Origin: Nitrospira sp. UBA6909
GTDB taxonomy: Bacteria; Nitrospirota; Nitrospiria; Nitrospirales; Nitrospiraceae
DNA length: 6,563 nucleotides
Direction of reading: 5' to 3'
Assembly (NCBI GenBank): GCA_002451055.1
Contig: DKBD01000254.1
Coordinates: 1 to 6,563, forward strand
Part shown: one piece after another, positions 1 through 5,730 of the stretch
How the letters are laid out: each line of letters begins with the position of its first letter
Position numbering within the stretch: the first letter of the stretch is position 1
Notes under the pieces: generated by a model
The model's database searches: none
What the model saw: the letters and a program-made list of their open reading frames with translations, nothing else
What the model was told of the DNA's origin: nothing
Made by a program: the position numbers and the translations under genes

Positions 1-1914
1 TTCCACTCGCTCATGCTTCGGCGTGTCGGCCGGTCTCATCGGTGGGACCCGAAACAGTACCTCCGCGCGCTTCTCGACCATATCTTGGGCCGCCGCGGTC
101 CTGGCCTTTCGCTTCCACACGTTCTCATAGAGGCTACACCGGCCCCCGAAGGGAAACCGTCGCCCCGCGACCTCGAACCGGTCGATGGTGCAGTACATTT
201 TGCAGGCCCCACACGTAAACCGGCCGACACGCTTCATCTCAGGGGCCACAAGCATGAGCAGATCGAGAGTGTGTCCCAACGTCGTGCCTGACCGTTTCAG
301 CGCCAGGAGTCCGACTCCCAGCGCTCCAAGCAGTTCCGGGCTGGGTGGGATCACAACCTGGCGGCCGACACTGTGGGCGAACGCATACCCGAGGGCGCGG
401 TTGAGCGCGACACCGCCTTGCAGAAAAATCTTTTTGCCGACGTAGCGCGGTCCCTTGACGCGATTCAGATAATTGCCGGCGATGGCATACACCAGCCCGG
501 CGATGATGTTGTCGCGGGGATGCCCCTGTTGCTGAGCGAGGCGAATATCGGAATTGATGAAGGCCGCGCAGGTCGCCTTGAAATGCACCGGGGACGGTGC
601 AGCCAGCGCCAGGTCGGCGATGTCTGAGACCGTGATCCCCAGATCGCCGTGGGCACTCTCCTCCAGGAACGAGCCCGTCCCTGCCGAACAGGCGTTGTTC
701 ATCGCGTAATCGATTGGCACGCCGTTGCGCAGATAGATGTATTTGGAATCCTGCCCGCCGATCTCGAAAATCGTGTCCACGTCCGGATCGAAATGCGTGG
801 CGCCCGCCGCATGAGCCGAAATCTCATTATAGACATGCTCGGTACCGAGGTAGGCGCCGGCGAGTTCACGGGCGGATCCGGTCGTGCCGATCAACTCGAT
901 CGGGCGATTGCCCACCTGCTCAATGAGCGCCTGGAGACACTCGCGGGTGGCTGCCACTGGATTTCCTTTGGTTCGCCCGTAATATGACGCCACCACGGCC
1001 TGGGTCGAAGGGTCGAGCAAGATGGCCTTGGTGGTCGTCGATCCCGCATCCACTCCCAGGACCAGCGGGCCGTCAGGAGGTTCCTGCCGCGGTGGGGCGG
1101 CGATCACCTGCACACGATCGCCGTAGAGATGGAGCGGCGGGAAACGGCCGAGGCTCGGCTGCGCTTCTATCTTCGGAGAGGTTTCGCAGGGGACGTCGCG
1201 TACGAGCAAGGCGGTCCCCCAGGCTTCGAACCAGGAACTCTCCGGCAACACGACAAACTCGGTGGCCGGAAGCTTGGCGCGCAATGCCGCCAGCATGGCA
1301 TCATTCCTCGACACGCCTCCGATCAGCAAGACGCGGTTCAGCTCCTGCGTTCCCTTCTCCAGCAACGCAATGACCTTGTTCGACATGCTGTCATGCAGTG
1401 TATGAAGAATATCCTCTGGCGTGGCCTCGTTGCGGTTCAGCTTGTGGGTGATGTCCGACTTACAATGCACCGAGCAGCGAGACGCTAGAGGAACAACCTT
1501 GCCGTGAAAGGACCGGTTGATCGCTTCTTCCATATCCAGGCCCATCCGGCCGATCTGTTGCACGAAAAACTCGCCGCTTCCCGCCGCGCATTTATTGTGA
1601 GAGACGACATTGGTGATCCTGCCGTCCATCAAGAGGTACACGAGAAACGATTCGCCCCCGAGCGAGGCAACCGCATCAAATCTTCCGCCTACTTCTCGAA
1701 GCGCCCGCTGCACCGCCGCCACTTCGGAAATATGACCAAGCTGGCCGGACACGCCGAAATATGCCGCGTCGGCAAACTCCGGCCTGGCCAGCACCTCGCG
1801 GAGGATCTCAAGCGGGCGCCCCTGATGAGCCAGCACCACGGCGCTTCGGGCATCATCGCGAAGAGCGGCCACTTTCACCGTAAGAGCGCCGATGTTGATA
1901 CCGACGTATGACAT
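1..1914 (-). CDS. Giant tandem acyl-CoA dehydratase activase-like protein (BcrAD/BadFG/HgdC ATPase x2, C-terminus cut by window edge)
   Basis: Continuously open for 638 codons to the window edge, so the C-terminus is missing. The start is ATG at 1914, with GGAGAA six bases upstream. Two ASKHA-fold activase domains are visible. Domain 2 (about residues 284-545) is canonical: DAGSTTTK at 289-296, EIGGQDSK at 384-391, GGVALN at 500-505, and the cluster-type cysteines C409 (NNACSAGTGSF) and C449 (KATCAAFINSDI). Domain 1 (about 1-240) keeps C109 (NKCAAGSGEF), C147/C151 and GGVSRN at 199-204, but has NIGALTVK and SLGGESF where the phosphate-binding motifs should be. Residues 568-593 carry CGAC, C575 and C593, as at the start of the DUF2229/dehydratase-like part of about 1,400-residue family members. 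Known homologues (HgdC type) use ATP hydrolysis and a [4Fe-4S] cluster bridging two subunits to send a low-potential electron to a dehydratase or double-cubane-cluster partner. The substrate here is unknown. The family call is secure; the full architecture is inferred. Confidence 0.93.
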   Translation of the reverse strand, partial: MSYVGINIGALTVKVAALRDDARSAVVLAHQGRPLEILREVLARPEFADAAYFGVSGQLGHISEVAAVQRALREVGGRFDAVASLGGESFLVYLLMDGRITNVVSHNKCAAGSGEFFVQQIGRMGLDMEEAINRSFHGKVVPLASRCSVHCKSDITHKLNRNEATPEDILHTLHDSMSNKVIALLEKGTQELNRVLLIGGVSRNDAMLAALRAKLPATEFVVLPESSWFEAWGTALLVRDVPCETSPKIEAQPSLGRFPPLHLYGDRVQVIAAPPRQEPPDGPLVLGVDAGSTTTKAILLDPSTQAVVASYYGRTKGNPVAATRECLQALIEQVGNRPIELIGTTGSARELAGAYLGTEHVYNEISAHAAGATHFDPDVDTIFEIGGQDSKYIYLRNGVPIDYAMNNACSAGTGSFLEESAHGDLGITVSDIADLALAAPSPVHFKATCAAFINSDIRLAQQQGHPRDNIIAGLVYAIAGNYLNRVKGPRYVGKKIFLQGGVALNRALGYAFAHSVGRQVVIPPSPELLGALGVGLLALKRSGTTLGHTLDLLMLVAPEMKRVGRFTCGACKMYCTIDRFEVAGRRFPFGGRCSLYENVWKRKARTAAAQDMVEKRAEVLFRVPPMRPADTPKHERVE

Positions 1915-2107
1915 GCAGGATTCTCCGGAAACCAAAGCCGCGCCGATGGTGGATCGTATCAATTTGATGAAACGAACAGGAGATTGGAAACTGACTCCCG
2001 TCGCCATGCGTCGCGGATGAAAACCGCCGGAACGAGGAAGGTCACCGTCAAGCCATCGGGAGCCAGTTCAGAATCTCCCGCTCCGCGTCCAGTCTATGAA
2101 AGAATGA

Positions 2108-2755
2108 TTATTGCCCTTTCGTCTCCTCGACCAGAGTTCGGTCGCGCAATTTCTTGACCAGTTCCCGATACGAACTGTCTCGGATGACCTTCTTGAACTG
2201 ACTCCGGTAATTTTTCACCAGACTGACTCCATCCGCAATAATATCGTAGGCATGCCACCGGCCCTCCTTCAAAAGAAGGCGATAATCCAACGGAATGGTT
2301 GTTTTTTCCGACTGCAGCTCCGTCCTGACCTCTGCATAGGGTCCTTCAATCCGTTCCGAGAGATACACAACCTCCTCTCCGCTATACCCTTCGATCTTTT
2401 CGGCATAGCGGTCGGAAAGAAACTTCTTGAAGACCTCTACGAACTCCGTCTGTTCGGCTTCGGTGAGCGGAAGCCAGTATTTTGCCAGTGCCCGTCTCGA
2501 CATTTCTGCGTAGTCGAACCGGCTTGCGACGACCTCCTCCAGCATATTGCGGCGAGCCATATGCTTCGCGGGGTTTTTCAGCACAGGATCTTCAAGGATA
2601 TGGATGACTCGATTGACGGTTCCACGAACCGCCTCGGTCGGAGACTCGGAGCCTTCAGGCGACGCAGCAAGGACGGCGGGACTGACGAGAATAATCCACG
2701 CGACAACGCGAAAGAGAATCCTGCACCAGACCCCCGCCTGTCGATCCAAGATCAT
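2108..2755 (-). CDS. MlaC/Ttg2D-family periplasmic phospholipid-transport (toluene-tolerance) protein
   Basis: A 215-residue protein, the usual MlaC length. Residues 1-30 form a Sec signal peptide: basic residues, a hydrophobic stretch (VVAWIILVSPAVLA), and likely cleavage after VLA at position 30. The mature part matches the MlaC family throughout: RFDYAEMSRRALAKYW (79-94), LTEAEQTEFVEVFKKFL, YAEKIEGYSGEEVVYL (117-132), YAEVRT (140-145), PLDYRLL (155-161), GRWHAYDIIADGVSLVKNYRSQF (165-187) and a basic C-terminal helix. Family members shuttle phospholipids through the periplasm between outer- and inner-membrane Mla complexes. A related branch (HpnM) occurs in hopanoid clusters. No mlaA, B, D, E or F gene lies in the window, so its partners must be elsewhere. 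TTG at 2761 is an alternative start, but ATG at 2755 places a GGGGCGG stretch at usable spacing. The gene ends with TAA, 193 bases before the activase. Confidence 0.93.
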   Translation of the reverse strand: MILDRQAGVWCRILFRVVAWIILVSPAVLAASPEGSESPTEAVRGTVNRVIHILEDPVLKNPAKHMARRNMLEEVVASRFDYAEMSRRALAKYWLPLTEAEQTEFVEVFKKFLSDRYAEKIEGYSGEEVVYLSERIEGPYAEVRTELQSEKTTIPLDYRLLLKEGRWHAYDIIADGVSLVKNYRSQFKKVIRDSSYRELVKKLRDRTLVEETKGQ

Positions 2756-2828
2756 CGGCAACCGCCCCGCCTGCTAAAGACACGCACCTCTCGCCTGATC
2801 CCTCCAGCTGATCTCGCCTTGGCACCAG

Positions 2829-2850
2829 ACGAATCTATTCCATAGTTCGT
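2829..2850 (-). repeat. Imperfect hairpin between the dodecin and mlaC-like genes
   Basis: ACGAA(t)CTAT and ATAGTTCGT form a 9-bp stem with one bulged base and a TCC loop (plus-strand reading). The hairpin sits downstream of the dodecin stop and about 75 bases before the mlaC-like ATG. A direct repeat, CACCAGA, flanks it at 2823-2829 and 2853-2859. On the transcribed (minus) strand the stem is followed by CTGGTGCC, not a T-run, so it is not a standard intrinsic terminator. It may be an RNA processing or stability element, or chance. Confidence 0.3.
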
Positions 2851-2877
2851 GACACCAGAGGCTCGTTTGACCGCTCG

Positions 2878-3078
2878 TCAATCCATTACGAATGTGACCT
2901 TTAGATCCACGCGATACAAGGTAACCTTGTTGTTTTCGACCACGACATGTTGTTCTGCCACCCAAGCCGACTTGATCCCATGGAGGGTCTTGGATGCTCG
3001 GACGATTCCTTGGCTGATGGCATCCTCAAAACTCGTGGGTGATTCGCAGCTGATCTCAATGATCTTGGCAATAGACAT
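2878..3078 (-). CDS. Dodecin family protein
   Basis: A complete 66-residue protein, the standard dodecin length. ATG at 3078 is preceded by AAGGGAGGAG (3083-3092), a near-perfect Shine-Dalgarno at normal spacing that suggests strong translation. Family features are visible: the opening strand AKIIEI (4-9), SPTSFEDAISQGIVRASKTL (13-32) as the single helix, and the two long strands WVAEQHVVVENNK and VTLYRVDLKVTFV. Dodecins form hollow dodecamers. Many bind flavins as aromatic tetrads or store and buffer them, and some related proteins bind metal instead. In a by-eye alignment with haloarchaeal/Halorhodospira-type dodecins, the flavin-stacking Trp position is Ser37 and the only Trp is W39, so flavin binding is not assured. 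The gene has the same orientation as the mlaC-like gene 122 bases downstream and is divergent from the helicase. Confidence 0.92.
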   Translation of the reverse strand: MSIAKIIEISCESPTSFEDAISQGIVRASKTLHGIKSAWVAEQHVVVENNKVTLYRVDLKVTFVMD

Positions 3079-3182
3079 GGAACTCCTCCCTTCCTGTTAT
3101 GCGCCTGTGCGCGGTTGATACCCCATCGCCTTTTCACTGCACACTAAACCTGACTTCACTCTGAGCCCTCACCTTGGAAAGC

Positions 3183-3195
3183 ATCAGGACCTGAT
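3183..3195. promoter_or_regulatory. Candidate operator dyad ATCAGG-A-CCTGAT
   Basis: A perfect inverted repeat with 6-base arms around a single central base lies in the spacer between the divergent dodecin and helicase genes, 105 bases from the dodecin start. Its size and place suit a homodimeric regulator site. No regulator is encoded nearby and no second copy was found in the window, so the function is only a guess. Confidence 0.25.
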
Positions 3196-3404
3196 TCGGT
3201 ATTGAGCAAGCTCGACGCCAGGATTCGTTCGATCGAGAGCCGAACATTTGCAAAATATCTCAGTGGGTTAGCGTGACAAGAGAATTACCGGCCGAGAGGA
3301 TTGGGGAACTCTGCTACAGGGCAACACAGAAGCCTGGGGCGATAACGGGACATAAAGCGAGACCGCAGCGGGCGGTGGGGATAGACCTGGACGACTGTGA
3401 ACAC

Positions 3405-3425
3405 GTAGAATGCTGTCCATTCTGC
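3405..3425 (+). repeat. Hairpin in the probable 5' leader of the helicase mRNA
   Basis: GTAGAATG and CATTCTGC pair over 8 bp (one G-T wobble) around a CTGTC loop, ending 58 bases before the helicase ATG. The helicase start itself lacks a strong Shine-Dalgarno (only AAAAGG about 13 bases upstream), so leader structure could influence translation. No T-run follows, so it is not a terminator. Confidence 0.3.
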
Positions 3426-3483
3426 ATCCTGATCCACAAACGCTTACCGAAGAGACACACTGCGAAAAGGCGCATCACCTAAT

Positions 3484-5241
3484 ATGAAACATGAATCACC
3501 TCAACCGTCCGTCGCCCCATCGGCTCATGGTTTTTCTCCCGGCTTTGCCGCCCTCGGCTTGGAAGCGAGGCTGCTCGCCACACTGGATCAATTGGGCTAT
3601 GAGGAGCCGACCCCTATTCAACGGGAGGCGATCCCGCCGTTACTCGCCGGGAACGATGTCTTGGGACAGGCGGCGACCGGCACCGGAAAGACCGCAGCCT
3701 TCTCGCTGCCGCTGTTGCAACGCCTGGCGCAGGCTGTGAAAGGGAATCCTGCCGTCTTGGTTCTTGTGCCCACCCGTGAACTGGCGATTCAAGTCGGCGA
3801 AGCGATGCAGCGGTATGGAAAGGAACTCCGCACGCGTGTCATGACCCTCTATGGCGGTCAAGCCATGGGGCCTCAGTTCCAGGCGCTCAAGCGCGGGGTC
3901 GATGTCGTCGTCGCGACACCGGGACGCGCCCTCGATCATATTCGCCGGCAGAGTCTGAAGCTGGGGCAGGTGCAGATCGTCGTCTTGGACGAAGCCGACG
4001 AAATGCTCGACATGGGGTTTGCCGAAGATCTCGACGCCATTCTGGAACAGACACCCGCGACGAAACAGACGGCGCTCTTTTCCGCAACGATGCCGCCTCG
4101 CATCAAGTCGATCGCGCATCGGCACCTCAAACATCCGACCGAAATCAGCATCGCCAAAGAACCGGTCAAAGCCGGGACCGCCCCGCGCGTCCAACAGACG
4201 GCCTATGTCGTGACCAGACCCTATCGCAACGCCGCCCTCGCGCGCGTCTTGGACATGGCCGGCCCGAAATCCGCCCTGGTGTTTTGCCGCACGCGCGTGG
4301 AAGTCGACGAGGTCACGGCCATGCTGAACAGCCGGGGACATCGAGCCGAGGCGATTCACGGTGGCATGAGCCAGCCCCAACGCGATCGCGTGATGCAGGC
4401 CTTCCGCACGGGCCAGACAGAACTGCTCGTCGCCACCGATGTGGCGGCCAGAGGCTTGGACATTCCCAGCGTTTCGCACGTGATCAATTTCGACCTGCCC
4501 TCGTCGGCGGAAGTCTACGTGCATCGTATCGGCCGAACAGGCCGGGCCGGACGCGAAGGCACAGCCATCACTATTCTTGACCCACGCGAGGAGCGGCTGC
4601 TGCGCAGCATCGAACAAGTCACCAAAGCCAAAGTGACGGTAGCCCCCGTTCCGTCCGTCGCCGATCTGCTTGCCAAGCGGCTCGACCGGACCAGAGCGGC
4701 CGTGCAGGAGGCGATGCAGGCTGAGGACATGGACGGTTTCCGCGGCGTCGTCGAAGCGATGGCTGCCTCAAGCGATCCGATCACGATCGCCGCCGCAGCG
4801 ATGAAGCTCATCTTCCGCGCACAAGGTGGAGAGCGTGAGGAGCAGGACATTCCGGCCGTGCCGGTCAGGCGGCCGGAGTTCAATCAGACCATGCGAACCA
4901 TGCAGCGACCGGGAGGACGTCCGGGCGACCGCGATCGTGGTATCCCTGTAAGACCGGGCAGCAGACCCCCGCAGGGCAGGCCTGGTCGCGGTGGAAAGAC
5001 GGCGGGAATGGCGCGAATCTATATCGCCGCCGGGTGGTCCTCCGGTATCCAGCCCGGCGACCTTGTCGGCGCCATCGCCAATGAAGCGAAGATCAACTCC
5101 AAGGCCCTCGGCGGTATCGAAATCCTCGATCGGTTTTCACTCGTCGAGGTGCCGGAGGCGGCCGCGGCGAAGATTATCGACGTGCTCGGCCGGACGAGGA
5201 TCAAAGGGCAGAAAGTGGTCGTGCGGTTATTTAGGGAATGA
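3484..5241 (+). CDS. DEAD-box ATP-dependent RNA helicase with C-terminal DbpA/CsdA-type RNA-binding domain
   Basis: A complete 585-residue cytoplasmic RNA helicase (superfamily 2). RecA domain 1 has the Q motif (F21...PTPIQ 43-46), Walker A ATGTGKT (64-70), PTREL (96-100), TPGR (145-148), the DEAD box (169-172) and SAT (200-202). RecA domain 2 has ALVFCRT (264-270), ATDVAARGLD (317-326) and HRIGRTGRAG (347-356). After a helical stretch and an Arg/Gly/Pro-rich linker (about 474-504), residues 509-583 (MARIYIAAGWSSGIQPGDLVGAI...KGQKVVVRL) form a DbpA/CsdA RNA-binding domain (PF03880 type). This resembles CsdA/DeaD and DbpA proteins that remodel rRNA during ribosome assembly or unwind structured RNA in the cold. 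The exact orthologue cannot be fixed, so no symbol is given. ATG 3484 is the only start giving a typical short N-terminus. The next ATG, at 3491, is out of frame. No residue essential for catalysis is missing. Confidence 0.97.
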   Translation: MKHESPQPSVAPSAHGFSPGFAALGLEARLLATLDQLGYEEPTPIQREAIPPLLAGNDVLGQAATGTGKTAAFSLPLLQRLAQAVKGNPAVLVLVPTRELAIQVGEAMQRYGKELRTRVMTLYGGQAMGPQFQALKRGVDVVVATPGRALDHIRRQSLKLGQVQIVVLDEADEMLDMGFAEDLDAILEQTPATKQTALFSATMPPRIKSIAHRHLKHPTEISIAKEPVKAGTAPRVQQTAYVVTRPYRNAALARVLDMAGPKSALVFCRTRVEVDEVTAMLNSRGHRAEAIHGGMSQPQRDRVMQAFRTGQTELLVATDVAARGLDIPSVSHVINFDLPSSAEVYVHRIGRTGRAGREGTAITILDPREERLLRSIEQVTKAKVTVAPVPSVADLLAKRLDRTRAAVQEAMQAEDMDGFRGVVEAMAASSDPITIAAAAMKLIFRAQGGEREEQDIPAVPVRRPEFNQTMRTMQRPGGRPGDRDRGIPVRPGSRPPQGRPGRGGKTAGMARIYIAAGWSSGIQPGDLVGAIANEAKINSKALGGIEILDRFSLVEVPEAAAAKIIDVLGRTRIKGQKVVVRLFRE

Positions 5242-5730
5242 GCGGCCGAGGGTGAGCGAATTTTCCCCGCAGCCTCCGAATCGGGCACAAGCCAAACCGG
5301 CTATTGTGACCCTTCTCTACACCGTCCCTCGTAAATAGCCGCTAGGCTCCGACCCACACACACGCTCGTCTCTGAAGTCGTCGCCTGTGAGAGTCATCTC
5401 AGAACCTGCTTCAAACCTCTTTTACGGATTTTTCTCCCCTGACCTTTGCTTTGTTGTTTTTCTGGACAAGGGCATTTTGCCCCTGGAGATGGTCTTCCGT
5501 TTGAGGCTTCCTGCAACAGTCTAGCCTTAGCAATCTGATACGCCACGTCCTGTACCCCTCATTCCTTAGCGAGCTCCACGTACAGGCTTGATCTGTGCGG
5601 CTCGCAATTCTCAGGCATAGAGAAACGGTTCATCAATGCAGGAGATCTTTGGAGCAAGATTTGCAGTAGACCCCTAGCGAATCCCAATGGCACCAAAGCA
5701 AGACAGGCCATTGAGACAAGGGAGGACCCG
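5242..5730. other. Gene-free intergenic region between helicase and exported EEP protein
   Basis: 489 bases with no convincing reading frame. Contents: a small TGAGA/TCTCA hairpin (5388-5401), a pyrimidine/T-rich patch (about 5419-5463), a GGGCA/TGCCC hairpin (5470-5482), a much stronger composite hairpin (5569-5605) and a weak ATCTT/AAGAT hairpin (5645-5660). No hairpin is followed by a T-run on the plus strand, so no intrinsic terminator for the helicase can be called. No clear promoter for the downstream gene was found. Confidence 0.5.
5569..5605. repeat. Strong composite hairpin upstream of the EEP gene
   Basis: The outer arms GCGAGC (5569-5574) and GCTCGC (5600-5605) pair over 6 bp. The inner arms CGTACAG (5579-5585) and CTGTGCG (5593-5599) pair over 7 bp with one G-T wobble. 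A four-base TCCA bulge lies on the left side only and the loop is GCTTGAT. The following bases (AATTCTC) do not form a T-run. It lies 125 bases before the ATG of the downstream gene and could be a leader structure, a rho-assisted 3' end of the helicase mRNA, or the remnant of a repeat. Confidence 0.45.

Larger units (their letters stand above)
3079..3483. other. Divergent intergenic region, dodecin / helicase
   Basis: 405 bases hold the control regions of two divergent genes. I see a 13-base dyad (3183-3195), a hairpin (3405-3425) and an AT-rich patch around 3246-3258, but no sigma70 promoter good enough to call. A reading frame starting at GTG 3273 runs 69 codons and stops with TAA at 3480-3482, one base before the helicase ATG. 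Its protein is Cys-rich near the end (CEHVECCPFC), but it uses AGA, ATA and TTA codons, lacks a clear ribosome binding site and matches no family I recognise, so it is not called as a gene. The helicase leader could therefore be long and structured. Confidence 0.5.

Noticed and set aside
13..1911. Several plus-strand frames of 70-135 codons over the activase
   Set aside because: The minus strand is open for 638 codons with clear activase motifs. The plus-strand frames overlap each other and encode nothing recognisable.
1959..2045. 29-codon minus-strand GTG frame between the mlaC-like gene and the activase
   Set aside because: It is too short, has no ribosome binding site and no family resemblance. 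The 193-base spacer shows no other feature I can support.
2111..2845. 244-codon plus-strand frame opposite the mlaC-like gene
   Set aside because: The minus strand encodes a full-length MlaC-family protein with a signal peptide. The plus frame is its shadow.
3079..3483. Sigma70 promoters for the divergent genes
   Set aside because: Several -10-like hexamers exist, but none pairs with a convincing -35 at 16-18 bases spacing, so no promoter is called.
3640..4617. Long minus-strand reading frame (325 codons) opposite the helicase
   Set aside because: It lies wholly inside the helicase gene, whose protein has all family motifs. The antisense product has no recognisable domain and is a shadow of GC-rich codon use.
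5388..5401. TGAGA/TCTCA hairpin after the helicase
   Set aside because: A 5-bp stem with no T-run is expected by chance in a spacer of this size.
5470..5482. GGGCA-TTT-TGCCC hairpin as a helicase terminator
   Set aside because: The stem is only 5 bp and the T-rich stretch precedes it on the plus strand. Neither strand shows a proper T-run after the stem.
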